Part shown: positions 1 through 9,049 of the stretch, in pieces
Position numbering within the stretch: the stretch's first letter is position 1
Layout: every line of letters starts with the position of its first letter
NCBI RefSeq assembly: GCF_000317575.1
Contig: NC_019748.1
Coordinates: forward strand, 4,794,501-4,858,500
DNA length: 64,000 bases
Origin: Stanieria cyanosphaera PCC 7437
GTDB taxonomy: Bacteria > Cyanobacteriota > Cyanobacteriia > Cyanobacteriales > Xenococcaceae
Reading direction: 5' to 3'
Translations under genes and position numbers: made by a program
Notes under the pieces: generated by a model
Seen by the model: only the letters and a program-made list of their open reading frames with translations
Database searches by the model: none
What the model was told of the DNA's origin: nothing

Positions 1-447
1 GCGGTCAAATATATCCACATCTCGGTCTGTCACTTCCCCGTGCAGTAATAAAGGTATGTCTACCTGTTCCATCATTTCAAAAACGCGATCGCATTTCCGA
101 ATGTCCGTCACACCGAAGTCTGAATTGGTGGTTGCACCCGCAGGATAGTATTTTACCGCTTTGACAAACTGGGATGCTTTGGCTGCGATAATTTCTTCGG
201 GGCTGGTATTGTCGGTGAGGTAGAGGGTCATCAGTGGCTCAAACTGTTTGCCAGCGGGAATTGCTGCCATAATGCGACCGCGATAAGCAGCAGCATCAGC
301 TACCGAGCGTACTGGAGGCTTTAAATTCGGCATGATGATGGCGCGGGCAAACTGACGTACTGTATGGGGCAGAACTGCTTTCAGTGCCTCGCCGTCCCGT
401 AGATGCAGATGCCAGTCGTCGGGTCTGGTTAAAGTAAGATTTTGCAT
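1..447 (-). CDS. pyrC: Dihydroorotase, 5' part (3' end off the window)
   Basis: The first 149 codons of a homodimeric-type dihydroorotase are present, reading inward from an ATG at 447; the gene runs off the left edge. The enzyme cyclises N-carbamoyl-aspartate to dihydroorotate in pyrimidine synthesis, in the cytoplasm. The N-terminus carries the metal-binding motif [12 protein letters not shown], followed by [10 protein letters not shown], and later PLLLHGEV with a further metal-binding histidine. The family is about 345 residues, so roughly 40 percent is visible. No frameshift is seen. The assignment to the PyrC rather than the PyrC/AllB long type rests on [10 protein letters not shown] and is firm. 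Confidence 0.95.
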   Translation of the reverse strand, partial: MQNLTLTRPDDWHLHLRDGEALKAVLPHTVRQFARAIIMPNLKPPVRSVADAAAYRGRIMAAIPAGKQFEPLMTLYLTDNTSPEEIIAAKASQFVKAVKYYPAGATTNSDFGVTDIRKCDRVFEMMEQVDIPLLLHGEVTDRDVDIFDR

Positions 448-606
448 TTTTCTATCATAAAACACCTAGAGATAGGACGCTGGCATGAAGAGTTTAAATT
501 TTTTCAGGGGCTTAGATGGTAATGATTACAATCTTTACTGTAAAAATTTTTAGGTACATAGACAGTAAAGTAACGCTAATGATTTAAATAAGAGGCAATC
601 GTCGAG

Positions 607-1953
607 CTAGGAGATACGCTGTCGTAAGAATAAAGAAACCATTACCTGCCTCAACATAGCAAATCCTACAAAACTTTCATGTCTTGGTTCACGAACAAAG
701 AGTAAAGGTAAGAGCGCGATTATTCGCAAGCAAGAAGAAAGGATAAATAATCCAGGTAGACCGCCAATGTAAGCAGTCTGAGCTAAAATACCACCTGTTG
801 TAGCACCTAGTGCGCCACTCAATCCACCAAGAGCAGCAGCGATCGCAAAATAACTCGAAGGTTTATGAACAGGTGCAATTGCCATTTGTAGATTGTTGTT
901 ACAAAGATCGATCGCTGAGACAGTTGCGCCAGTAAAAAGATAGAGCAAAGGTAACCAAAATCTTGTCGAGAGGAACTCGCCGTCAATTCCTAACCACAAC
1001 CAAGGCAAAATAGAGACTACCATTCCTATTCCAATTAAAATAGAACGGTTGCCAATGCGATCGGCTAACTTCCCCCACACTACTAGCATTAAGACGTTTG
1101 CTCCTGCCGTCAAACTGCTGTAAAAAGTAACCCAACTAAGAGCCAAACCTAGATCTTTAAGTAGATAGATATTGAAAAAAGGTGCGCTGGAGTTAACAGC
1201 AAACATCCATAAGCTGTTAAAAACAAGAAATTTGAGAAAATTAGCGTCTTGGAAAACAGTTAAAAATGTTGGTGTTTGTAGGTCGTTCTTAATAGTATTA
1301 GTTCCTTGTTGTGGATTAACATCCGTCATCAACAATTGAAAACTCACACTAATTAATCCTGCCACTACAGCTACGGTTAAAATTAACCCATAACTTTCTA
1401 CAGTACTAACTTGCCAGCGAGACACTAACAAACCCAACAATGGTACAGATAACAAATTAGTCAAATTAGCTGCACTGTTACGAAGTCCAAAATAACGACC
1501 TCGCAAACGACGAGGCACTAAAACAGCCATCCAACTAGTCCAGTTAGCAATTCCTAAAGCACCAAAAGTGTGAGCGAGAAAAACAACTACCAACGTCAAC
1601 TCTATTAATCGATGCGAGCGACACCAACCTCTTTCAAAGCCGATTGTTGCCATAGCTAAAAGCAACCACAGTAATCTAGCAGGAACAAAGATACGTAAAT
1701 TGTATTGACGACGACTGAGCGATCGCTCAGCCAAAATTGCTCCAAGTGGCTGCCAAAAATGAGCAAACATCGGGATGGCTGAAAGCATTCCTATCTCTAA
1801 GCTGTTAGCACCCAATTCTAATAAAAAATTGCTCAGTAAAATTTCAGCAGTGACGCAACCAAAAAAAGCAGAAAAAATGCCATCATAAGTTGAAGCTTTT
1901 AGACTGATGCGGATATCTTGTTTAGAAAGCTTTGTTGCAGCACCAACATCCAT
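607..1953 (-). CDS. MFS transporter
   Basis: A protein of about 448 residues with some twelve hydrophobic segments and a charged central loop, typical of a major facilitator permease of the inner membrane. Between segments 2 and 3 there is an Arg/Ser-rich loop, and around residue 150 the motif RRLRGRYFGLRNS, which is the MFS motif A-like repeat. The substrate cannot be told from sequence. I place the start at the ATG at 1953; an in-frame TTG two codons upstream (1959) is possible but has no better ribosome site. It stands alone, convergent with pyrC's upstream side and divergent from the peroxiredoxin-like gene at 2205. Confidence 0.8.
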   Translation of the reverse strand: MDVGAATKLSKQDIRISLKASTYDGIFSAFFGCVTAEILLSNFLLELGANSLEIGMLSAIPMFAHFWQPLGAILAERSLSRRQYNLRIFVPARLLWLLLAMATIGFERGWCRSHRLIELTLVVVFLAHTFGALGIANWTSWMAVLVPRRLRGRYFGLRNSAANLTNLLSVPLLGLLVSRWQVSTVESYGLILTVAVVAGLISVSFQLLMTDVNPQQGTNTIKNDLQTPTFLTVFQDANFLKFLVFNSLWMFAVNSSAPFFNIYLLKDLGLALSWVTFYSSLTAGANVLMLVVWGKLADRIGNRSILIGIGMVVSILPWLWLGIDGEFLSTRFWLPLLYLFTGATVSAIDLCNNNLQMAIAPVHKPSSYFAIAAALGGLSGALGATTGGILAQTAYIGGLPGLFILSSCLRIIALLPLLFVREPRHESFVGFAMLRQVMVSLFLRQRIS

Positions 1954-2204
1954 TTCCAAGGTGTTGCAGTTGTTGGAAGATACTTGAATTTCTGCGATTG
2001 CTGGATACTCCGAACTAAAATACAGCTAAAATTTAACTCAAACAAAATCTTTCCCATGTTTGTGCATACAAATATTAATCGAGCATTTTTTCAATAAGAG
2101 CGATCTCTTTAATTAAGTTGATTGAAAATAATTATAAGTTCACCGATACTTCATTCAAAGAGTAAGAGAAAATAATTTAGAGCCTTTTTAGCCATTTGAG
2201 CGTA

Positions 2205-2975
2205 ATGAATGTTTATTCTATTTTGAGTCAGACTCAACGACTACGGATTAGTGACGGAGCGATCGCCAAACTTTTCGATGGTTGCTCTTCAGCAAATCGT
2301 TTACTCATACTTATTTGGTCACAATTAGGAGATTTTGACAGCCTAGAATATGCTTGGTGGCTAAAACGAGAGTCGCAACAAATTCAAGCGCAGGGAATAA
2401 CAATTAGAGCGATTGGCATTGGCGATCGCCACGCTGGTCAAAAATTTTGTGAATATACTGGATTTCCCCAGGAATGGTTATTTGTCGATCCCAAAGCAGA
2501 GATACATCAACAACTGAACCTTTATCAAGGTTTATCTGTTAAACTTCCTTTTTTTTCAAGAGGACAAAATACTTGGCTTTCTCTAATGTTAATGTGTGCT
2601 GGCATTGGAAGTCCTGGCACTTTATCCGAAGTTTTTCGTGGTTATAAGGGAGATAAAAAAGCACCTCAATTAATTGGTGATGATGAGATTGTGCGTGCCA
2701 AACCCTTACCACCAATAAAAGGTTCATTTTTTAAATTAGCAGGTGGAAGTGGTTTTCAGCGTCCATTTGAACTGGCAACTCTACGATTGCGAAATATGAC
2801 AGAAGTTTTGGGTAACTTCTCAATCTACGTTCCTCAGTCGGCTTATTTGACTCAACGGGGAGGAACTTTTCTGTTTGATCGAGATGGAAATTTATTATAT
2901 GAATATCGCGATCGCGGTATTCTGGGTTTTGCAGAAAATATGAGCCTTCCCTTATCTTTTTTAAATGATCAATAA
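2205..2975 (+). CDS. Peroxiredoxin-like (AhpC/TSA-type) protein lacking the peroxidatic Cys
   Basis: A 256-residue protein resembling the thioredoxin-fold PRX-like2/AhpC-TSA family: RLLILIWSQLGDFDSLEYAW is where the family has its redox strand and helix, followed by the FVDPKAEIHQQLNLY segment and a C-terminal GGTFLFDRDGNLLYEYRD strand pair. The usual CxxC or peroxidatic cysteine after the first strand is absent (SQLGD instead), so peroxidase chemistry is doubtful. The three cysteines present are elsewhere. ATG at 2205 is preferred over the TTG at 2196. Function unknown; family call moderately sure. Confidence 0.65.
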   Translation: MNVYSILSQTQRLRISDGAIAKLFDGCSSANRLLILIWSQLGDFDSLEYAWWLKRESQQIQAQGITIRAIGIGDRHAGQKFCEYTGFPQEWLFVDPKAEIHQQLNLYQGLSVKLPFFSRGQNTWLSLMLMCAGIGSPGTLSEVFRGYKGDKKAPQLIGDDEIVRAKPLPPIKGSFFKLAGGSGFQRPFELATLRLRNMTEVLGNFSIYVPQSAYLTQRGGTFLFDRDGNLLYEYRDRGILGFAENMSLPLSFLNDQ

Positions 2976-2978
2976 TTC

Positions 2979-3044
2979 ATGATTACTGAAGCTCAAACTA
3001 TTTTTGAAGAATATGATTTAATTCCAATTAACAGTCAACCATGA
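2979..3044 (+). other. 21-codon open frame between two genes
   Basis: Immediately after the peroxiredoxin-like gene there is an ATG-started frame of 21 codons (MITEAQTIFEEYDLIPINSQP) ending 11 bases before the TauE-type start. It looks like the beginning of a longer protein that has been cut off rather than a functional peptide. It has no strong ribosome site. Recorded because the other side of the exporter gene also carries an open frame without a start (3877-4060). Confidence 0.25.
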
Positions 3045-3054
3045 AATCTATTTT

Positions 3055-3876
3055 ATGTGGCACAAATATCATCGCCAACTTGCTTTTGCTATAGCAATTC
3101 CCATTGCAATTTTAGGTGGCTTAATGGGTTTAGGGGGTGCTGAATTTCGCTTACCAGTCTTAGCCGGTTACTTGGATTATTCTGCCCGTCAAGCAGTACC
3201 TTTAAATTTAGCGATCAGTTTGGTAACAATTGTTTTTTCCTTATTTATTCGTAGTAAAACCCTAGCATTTAATTCTCTAATACCTAATCAACCGATCTTA
3301 TTGTCTTTAATTGTTGGCGCAGGAATTTCTGCTTGGTTGGGTGCAACTTGGGCAAGAAAGCTTTCTAATGAACAGTTAGAAAAAATTATTTTAGTATTTT
3401 TAGTTTCCATTGGTTTGGCTTTAATAGTCGAAGCTTTTTTACCAGAAGCTTTACCAGCAATTGTTCCAGACGTTTTATTTTTGCAGATTATATTCGGAAT
3501 TATTTGTGGTTTGGCAATTGGCTTAGTTAGTAGCGTACTGGGTGTAGCAGGAGGAGAATTAATTATTCCAACTCTTATTTTTGGTTTTGGTTTAGATATT
3601 AAAACTGCAGGTACAGGAAGTCTAATTGTGAGTTTACCGACAGTAATCGTTGGCATTGTTCGCTATATTCAAAAACAAGCTTACAGCGATCGCGTTATTT
3701 TTAAAAATACTGTTATCCCAATGAGTTTAGGCTCAATGATTGGGGCAATTTTAGGAGGGATGCTAGTAGGAATAATCTCTGCCAGATTACTCAAACTTAT
3801 TTTGGGCTTAATTTTAATTATTTCTGCTTTTAAAGTGTTTAATTCTCTTAGTTTTTCCGAACACCGAAGAGATTAA
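3055..3876 (+). CDS. TauE/SafE-family sulfite exporter-like permease
   Basis: A 273-residue integral membrane protein with eight or so hydrophobic segments. It shows the two-fold internal repeat of the TauE/SafE (DUF81) family: ILGGLMGLGGAEFRLPVL near the N-terminus and VSSVLGVAGGELIIPTLI near residue 165, each a G-rich re-entrant element. The family exports sulfite, sulfoacetate or other small anions across the inner membrane; the substrate here is unknown. The ATG at 3055 gives a normal family length. It has no close partner and may be read with the preceding gene. Confidence 0.85.
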   Translation: MWHKYHRQLAFAIAIPIAILGGLMGLGGAEFRLPVLAGYLDYSARQAVPLNLAISLVTIVFSLFIRSKTLAFNSLIPNQPILLSLIVGAGISAWLGATWARKLSNEQLEKIILVFLVSIGLALIVEAFLPEALPAIVPDVLFLQIIFGIICGLAIGLVSSVLGVAGGELIIPTLIFGFGLDIKTAGTGSLIVSLPTVIVGIVRYIQKQAYSDRVIFKNTVIPMSLGSMIGAILGGMLVGIISARLLKLILGLILIISAFKVFNSLSFSEHRRD

Positions 3877-4060
3877 TACTTTTTCTTGTTGGTTGGCAAC
3901 TATTAGTGAAACTCAACACCGAATAACTTTGTATCTTAAATTAAATCAACCCACTCATGATTCTGAAGATTACCATATCCAAGCAGAAGTTTTTAAAGAT
4001 AAATGGCTAGAATTAAAAGAACGTTCTTTGCCTTGGAAGATTCAACTTAATCCACTATGA
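3877..4060 (+). pseudogene. Possible gene remnant (C-terminal open frame without start)
   Basis: Downstream of the TauE gene a frame of about 60 codons, shifted by one relative to that gene, stays open to a TGA at 4058-4060. It reads as a plausible folded protein tail: NTFSCWLATISETQHRI early and WKIQLNPL at the end. No ATG or GTG precedes it in frame before an upstream stop near 3815. I take it as a decayed or truncated gene end. Family not recognised. Confidence 0.3.
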
Positions 4061-4108
4061 ATTATGCTGTTGCAAGAATGAAAATAATAATAGCGATCGC
4101 TATTTGAG

Positions 4109-4603
4109 CTAAATCAACCACTTAGGAGAAGTTAACAGAAACAATTCGCTTTTACCTAAAGGATTTTCAATCTTTGGTACATTTAAGCCCACAATACCAG
4201 CTTTTTTAACTACAATTTGTTCTTTAACAGTTCCCCATACCAACATTTCTGTCCAATTTCCTAAATCTGGCTGATGACCAACTAAAGCCAACTTACAATT
4301 TGAATTAGGCTCAGAAAACTGAGAATACCACTCTAACCACTTATTAATATCACTATCAGGTGCAAGAGATTCAAAAATTTCGATTTGATTAGTTAAACCA
4401 ACTTTTTGAAAAATTTCTGCCGTTTGATGCGCTCTTATTAAGGGACTAGTTAAAATTAGGTCGAATTTCAAATTAATTGCTCGTAATTTTTCAGCTACTT
4501 GTTTAGTTTTAATCCGACCCTTTTCAATTAGTGGACGCTCGTCATCATTAGTATAAGTACCTCGTTCAGCAGCAATACCATGACGAATTAAATAAACTTC
4601 CAT
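4109..4603 (-). CDS. sixA: Phosphohistidine phosphatase SixA
   Basis: A 164-residue histidine phosphatase of the short SixA type. The catalytic LIRHG (His8) opens the protein, LTSPLIRAHQTAEIF contains the second phosphate-binding arginine, and ALVGHQPDLG supplies the second catalytic histidine. SixA removes phosphate from histidine of phosphotransfer domains (in E. coli, from ArcB and PTS-Ntr components); the cyanobacterial target is not known. The ATG at 4603 matches family length. The upstream intergenic DNA contains an inverted copy of a dispersed repeat (4611-4669). Confidence 0.85.
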   Translation of the reverse strand: MEVYLIRHGIAAERGTYTNDDERPLIEKGRIKTKQVAEKLRAINLKFDLILTSPLIRAHQTAEIFQKVGLTNQIEIFESLAPDSDINKWLEWYSQFSEPNSNCKLALVGHQPDLGNWTEMLVWGTVKEQIVVKKAGIVGLNVPKIENPLGKSELFLLTSPKWLI

Positions 4604-4610
4604 CTTGTTC

Positions 4611-4669
4611 AGTTAGCAGTTACTAATTACTAATTATGAGGGATGAATAATCAACCATTAACAATCAAC
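4611..4669 (-). repeat. Inverted partial copy of the ATTCATCCCTCATAATTAG repeat
   Basis: Read on the minus strand this matches the central part of the blocks at 36426-36560 and 53242-53361: TTAATGGTTGATTATTC followed by ATCCCTCATAATTAGTAATTAG and GTAACTG. Only the central part is present, without the flanking GTGTACC end. It lies just upstream of sixA. Confidence 0.6.
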
Positions 4670-4718
4670 AAAAATCAAACTATCCGACTAGATTTCATTT
4701 AATTAAGAAATGCTATAT

Positions 4719-5957
4719 TTAGTCAGTTTGAATCACATCATCATCAGGATTAACCAAACGCAATAGTTTTTGTTTAATTTGAGTATCAAAAACTTCCCAT
4801 TTGAGTTTAGCGTAGTCAGAATTATCATTAAAACTACCTAAAAAACCAACAGGAATTTCAAAACCTCCCGCCATGTGGCGACCACCACCAAAAAATCTGC
4901 CATAATTATCTTGACCAAACACTTCTTTAATAAATTCATCAGGATCGAGCGTAAGTTTGGTAGTTCTCAAAGAACCAATCACTACTTCAATATCATCATC
5001 TTCGTCGTGAACAATTCCATAAACTACTGCGGTGTGAATATCTTCTTCAGTCACCAAAAAATCTGCTGCTTGAGGAATGGCATCGCGGTCATCATAGCGT
5101 AAATAACCAACACCTGCGATGGAAAAATTGTTTTTGATCATCCGATTTCTCAAAGATCTTTCAATTACATCCATCACTCGACGTGAACGGGCAGATTGTA
5201 AAACAGCGTTGAGTAATTGAGAATCATAAAAACGACTTAGATAAGCAGCAGCGAGGAAATCTTCTTCTTGTGCTTGCATTAAACGGTTAGTATCCGACCT
5301 TAAACCATGCATTAACGCCGTAGCACATTTGATATGCTTGGTATTACTGGTGTTGAAGTTTAACAATCCTTCTTGTAGATATTGAGTCAGAATTGTCGCA
5401 GTTGCTCTTGTTTGCGATCGCAAATCGATAAATTCGGCAAGCAAATCTTTTTGTTTGCTGTGGTGATCAATTACTACTACCAAGGGTATTTTAGCTTGTT
5501 CGATAATCGGAAAAAGTTGGCTGTTAGTACCTTGACTATCAACTAAAACACAACCTTGATAAACCGATAAATCCTCAGCTTGAAAACTTGGTGCGGTTTT
5601 ACGTTTAGCTGGTAAATTTGTCAATTTAACTAAGGCAATATTTTCTTGATGAGATAAAGTTCCAGAGTAAACAATATCGCACTGAATTTCATATTTTTCT
5701 GCAATTAATTGATAAGTCCACGCACTAGAAAGAGCATCGGGGTCAGGAAAATCTTGAATAACAATAATTTGCCGTTCTCCTCGATGTTTTTCCAAAGTTT
5801 GTTCTAATTTTTTAACAATTTGGCTTAAATCGCGGTCAGATTGTTCTTCTCGATTAAGATTTGTTCCTTCTAAAGGCAAATTAATTATTCCTGGATTTGC
5901 AGGAGTTTTTGTAATCGTAGAATTGTGATTGGAGGAAGTGTTTAATTTTGATGGCAT
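4719..5957 (-). CDS. DHH-family phosphoesterase (NrnA/RecJ-like)
   Basis: A 412-residue DHH/DHHA1 phosphoesterase. Visible motifs: IQDFPDPDALSSAW (motif I, residues about 64-78), VLVDSQGTN (motif II), VVVIDHHS (the DHH motif, near residue 163), and a C-terminal DHHA1 substrate loop FFGGGRHMAGGFEIP. Relatives degrade nano-RNA or pAp, or split pyrophosphate and cyclic dinucleotides, using Mn2+. The first 45 residues are low-complexity and polar and probably not part of the fold. The exact substrate cannot be decided. It stands alone on the minus strand. Confidence 0.85.
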   Translation of the reverse strand: MPSKLNTSSNHNSTITKTPANPGIINLPLEGTNLNREEQSDRDLSQIVKKLEQTLEKHRGERQIIVIQDFPDPDALSSAWTYQLIAEKYEIQCDIVYSGTLSHQENIALVKLTNLPAKRKTAPSFQAEDLSVYQGCVLVDSQGTNSQLFPIIEQAKIPLVVVIDHHSKQKDLLAEFIDLRSQTRATATILTQYLQEGLLNFNTSNTKHIKCATALMHGLRSDTNRLMQAQEEDFLAAAYLSRFYDSQLLNAVLQSARSRRVMDVIERSLRNRMIKNNFSIAGVGYLRYDDRDAIPQAADFLVTEEDIHTAVVYGIVHDEDDDIEVVIGSLRTTKLTLDPDEFIKEVFGQDNYGRFFGGGRHMAGGFEIPVGFLGSFNDNSDYAKLKWEVFDTQIKQKLLRLVNPDDDVIQTD

Positions 5958-6070
5958 ATTAAAATTATAAGCAATTTATAAATTACCGAATAACACGGTA
6001 AATATACATTTATGTCTATCTGAGGTTTGAGTTTATCATGAACTAAACGATTGTATAGTATGGTCTTATT

Positions 6071-6568
6071 TCAAATTCCAATGACATATTTTTTCCATTC
6101 TTGGTTATGATTGCCTTGGGTATACTTGACAATTTCAAAATGAAGGCTACTATGGGGTCTGCGGGGTTGAGTCAGAAGAGACATATTAGCTTCTTTTGGT
6201 GTACGACTGCCTTTTTTGACATTACAACGCACACAAGCTGCTACTAAATTTTCCCAAGTATCTCCTCCACCGCGAGAACGGGGAATAACGTGATCTAAAG
6301 TTAATTGCTCATTTTTCGCCCTACAGTATTGACAAGTATGACGATCTCTTTCTAGAACGTTACGACGAGTTAAAGGAATTTCTTTATAAGGAACTCTAAC
6401 ATAGTAACGAAGTCGAATTACCGTCGGTAGAGGAACATCGGCATAAAGGAACCTGCCGTTATGTTCGAGTTGTTCCGCTTTGCCCTTTATAAGTAGTACA
6501 ACCGCCCTGCGCCAACTAGTGATATTGAGCGGTTCGTAAGAGGCGTTTAGCACCAGAACCTTGCCCAT
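6071..6568 (-). CDS. HNH endonuclease
   Basis: A 165-residue protein with a C-terminal HNH nuclease fold: a CQYC pair, then LTLDHVIPRSRGGGDTWENL with the catalytic His and Asn, then CVRC completing the zinc site. The first 60 residues (KVLVLNASYEPLNITSWRRA) are typical of the small HNH protein found singly in cyanobacteria and many other bacteria. It is unlikely to be a homing enzyme, because no intron or mobile context is seen. Its biological role is not established. Confidence 0.9.
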   Translation of the reverse strand: MGKVLVLNASYEPLNITSWRRAVVLLIKGKAEQLEHNGRFLYADVPLPTVIRLRYYVRVPYKEIPLTRRNVLERDRHTCQYCRAKNEQLTLDHVIPRSRGGGDTWENLVAACVRCNVKKGSRTPKEANMSLLTQPRRPHSSLHFEIVKYTQGNHNQEWKKYVIGI

Positions 6569-6692
6569 TGTCCGAGATATGATAGTTTATCACAGATACT
6601 AGCACAGAGAACCAGATTTCGTATGCTTTCTCCTATAATCAGTTCTAGCAAAGAAAAATCATTATGTATTCAGTACTTTATGCAGAAAGCAG

Positions 6693-6780
6693 AAAACTGT
6701 TAATTGTTGATTGTTGATGGTTAATGGTTAATTATTCATCTCTGATAATTAGTAATTACTAATTACTAACTGATAACTGA
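6693..6780 (+). repeat. Degenerate copy of dispersed repeat upstream of alr
   Basis: The stretch from TTAATTGTTGATTGTTGATG through ATTATTCATCTCTGATAATT to ATTACTAACTGATAACTG is a diverged copy of the repeat at 36426-36560 and 53242-53361. It occupies much of the 286-base gap before alr and may carry or displace the alr promoter. Confidence 0.5.
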
Positions 6781-6854
6781 AATACCTCTTGACCTTCTCA
6801 ATTTCTAGTCTAATATTTGTGGATAAAGATTGGGTGTAGAGGAGTTAATTATTT

Positions 6855-8018
6855 ATGCTTAGTTGGCAACCAACTACTGGGATTGAACAATTATCTTTGG
6901 TAAATCGTCAACGAGCTTGGGTAGAGATTGATTTAAAAGCTTTAGCTCATAATGTACGTCAAATTAAACAAATTATTTCTCCTGCAACAGAATTAATGGC
7001 TGTAGTCAAAGCAGATGCCTATGGACATGGTGCAGTTACTGTAGCTCAAACAGCATTAGCTCATGGTGCTTCAGTTTTAGCGATCGCGACTTTGGCAGAG
7101 GGGATCGAACTGCGTCAAGCGGGAATTAATGCGCCCATTTTAATTTTAGGGGCAATCAATACGGCTGAAGAAATTAAGGCAGTGGCAGCTTGGCAATTAG
7201 AACCAACGATTTGTAATCCTCAACAGGCTCTAATTTTTGCCGAAACTTTAGCTCGTAGTCAAAAAAATTTGGCTGTTCATCTCAAACTTGATACAGGAAT
7301 GTCTCGTCTTGGTACTAACTGGCAAAGTGCAACAGAATTTGTCAGACTGGTTCAGCAACTACCTTATTTAAGTATAGCTAGTATTTACTCTCATTTAGCT
7401 ACTGCTGATGAACTAGATCCTACCATCATGAAATTGCAACAACAACGATTTCAATCAGCGATCTCTCAACTGAAATTAAATCATCTAACACCCCCCTGTT
7501 TGCATTTGGCTAATTCGGCTGCTACTTTAAGCGATCGCAGTTTAGATTATGATCTTGTTAGAGTTGGTTTAGCTTTGTATGGACTTTATCCTGCTTCTCA
7601 TCTACAATCTACAGTCGCTCTCAAACCAGTTTTACAACTGAAGGCGAAAATTACTCAAGTCAAACAAATTGCTGCTGGTACAGGAGTTAGTTATGGACAT
7701 CATTTTGTAGCGGATCAAGATTTAACTATCGCTGTAGTCGGAATTGGTTATGCGGATGGTGTCCCTAGACATCTTTCTAATCGTTTAAAAGCGATCGTTC
7801 GTGGTCAATTGGTACGTCAAATTGGGACAATTACAATGGATCAATTAATGTTAGATGTCAGCGATTTACCTAATTTACAACCAGGCGAAATTGTTACTTT
7901 GATTGGGAAAGATGGAGATTTTGTTATTTCAGCAGATGATTGGGCAAATACTTTAAATACAATTTCCTGGGAAATTCTTTGCGGTTTCAAACATCGATTA
8001 CCGAGAGTGAATATTTAA
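6855..8018 (+). CDS. alr: Alanine racemase
   Basis: A 387-residue PLP enzyme interconverting L- and D-alanine for peptidoglycan. The PLP lysine is in MAVVKADAYGHG (about Lys52). The barrel motifs HLKLDTGMSRLG and HLANSAA follow, and the second catalytic base Tyr is in TGVSYGHHF in the C-terminal beta domain, with TITMDQLMLDVSD. All catalytic positions look intact. ATG at 6855 is preceded by GGAG at about 6841. The upstream gap carries a repeat; downstream is another repeat copy, so alr is probably a single-gene transcript. Confidence 0.95.
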   Translation: MLSWQPTTGIEQLSLVNRQRAWVEIDLKALAHNVRQIKQIISPATELMAVVKADAYGHGAVTVAQTALAHGASVLAIATLAEGIELRQAGINAPILILGAINTAEEIKAVAAWQLEPTICNPQQALIFAETLARSQKNLAVHLKLDTGMSRLGTNWQSATEFVRLVQQLPYLSIASIYSHLATADELDPTIMKLQQQRFQSAISQLKLNHLTPPCLHLANSAATLSDRSLDYDLVRVGLALYGLYPASHLQSTVALKPVLQLKAKITQVKQIAAGTGVSYGHHFVADQDLTIAVVGIGYADGVPRHLSNRLKAIVRGQLVRQIGTITMDQLMLDVSDLPNLQPGEIVTLIGKDGDFVISADDWANTLNTISWEILCGFKHRLPRVNI

Positions 8019-8060
8019 TTCAGTTACCAGTTACCAATCAACTATCAAAAAAAAATAATA

Positions 8061-8117
8061 CCAACCGATAACTCCATCTGTGTTTATCAGTGTTCATCTG
8101 TGGACAAACAATTAACC
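8061..8117 (+). repeat. GATAACT...CATCTGTG dispersed repeat, copy 1
   Basis: CCAACCGATAACTCCATCTG, then TGTTTATCAGTGTTCATCTG and TGGACAAACAATTAACC. The same arrangement occurs at 20714-20760 and 29839-29884. It sits between alr and nadC next to CAGTTACCAGTTACC short repeats. Confidence 0.7.
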
Positions 8118-8190
8118 AAATCAAAGATGCAATTTGACCGCATAGCAGCTTAAAATCTAACATACACCAAATTGAGTTCCAAAACTTCTG

Positions 8191-9048
8191 ATGAAAGCCG
8201 TTTTACCTGCCCAAATAATTTTAGAACCTCTTTTACGTCAATGGTTACTTGAAGATATTGGCAGAGGCGATCGCACTAGCGCAGGATTATTTAGCGGGGA
8301 AGTCAAGCAAGGTAAGGCGGAATGGATTGTTAAAGAAGAGGGTGTCATCGCAGGATTACCAATTGCAGCTAGAGTATTTCAATTATTAGATGAGAACGTT
8401 AATTTCGATCCGATAATAGCAGAAGGAGAATTTTGTTCGTTAGGGACAATTATTGCCAAAATTGACGGAAATCAGGAAGCTTTATTAACTGGAGAGAGAG
8501 TTGCTTTAAATTTAGCCATGCGTTTGAGTGGGATTGCGACATTAACGAGGAAATACACTGAACAAATTGCCGATTTACCCACCAAACTAGTAGATACTCG
8601 GAAAACCACTCCAGGGTTAAGAATTTTAGAAAAATATGCTACTCAAGTTGGAGGTGCGGTTAATCATCGCTTGGGATTGGATGACGCGGTGATGATCAAA
8701 GATAATCATATTCAAGCAGCAGGAGGAATTGCTAGCGCGATCGCACTTTTACGGGAGAATATACCTTATCCTTTAACAATTGAAGTGGAAACTAGCAATT
8801 TAGAGGAAGTACAAGCAGCTTTAGAACACGGTGCAGATATTATTATGTTAGATAATATGTCCCTGGAAATGATGACTCAAGCGGTTCAACTGATTCGTAA
8901 TCAAAACAGTCAAATCAAAATTGAAGCATCGGGCAATATTACTTTAGCAAGAATTCGCGCTGTAGCAGAAACAGGAGTTGATTATATTTCTAGTAGTGCG
9001 CCAATCACAAGATCTTCTTGGTTAGATTTGAGTATGAGAATGATTTAG
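8191..9048 (+). CDS. nadC: Nicotinate-nucleotide pyrophosphorylase (carboxylating)
   Basis: A 285-residue quinolinate phosphoribosyltransferase, the step from quinolinate and PRPP to nicotinate mononucleotide in NAD synthesis. Diagnostic segments are LLEDIGRGDRTS at the N-terminus, DTRKTTPGLR (substrate arginines, about residues 132-141), HRLGLDDAVMIKDNHI, IEVETSN and IMLDNMS. All key residues are present. The stop codon is separated by a single base from the stop of the opposing GGDEF-EAL gene, leaving no room for a separate terminator. Confidence 0.95.
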   Translation: MKAVLPAQIILEPLLRQWLLEDIGRGDRTSAGLFSGEVKQGKAEWIVKEEGVIAGLPIAARVFQLLDENVNFDPIIAEGEFCSLGTIIAKIDGNQEALLTGERVALNLAMRLSGIATLTRKYTEQIADLPTKLVDTRKTTPGLRILEKYATQVGGAVNHRLGLDDAVMIKDNHIQAAGGIASAIALLRENIPYPLTIEVETSNLEEVQAALEHGADIIMLDNMSLEMMTQAVQLIRNQNSQIKIEASGNITLARIRAVAETGVDYISSSAPITRSSWLDLSMRMI

Positions 9049-9049
9049 A

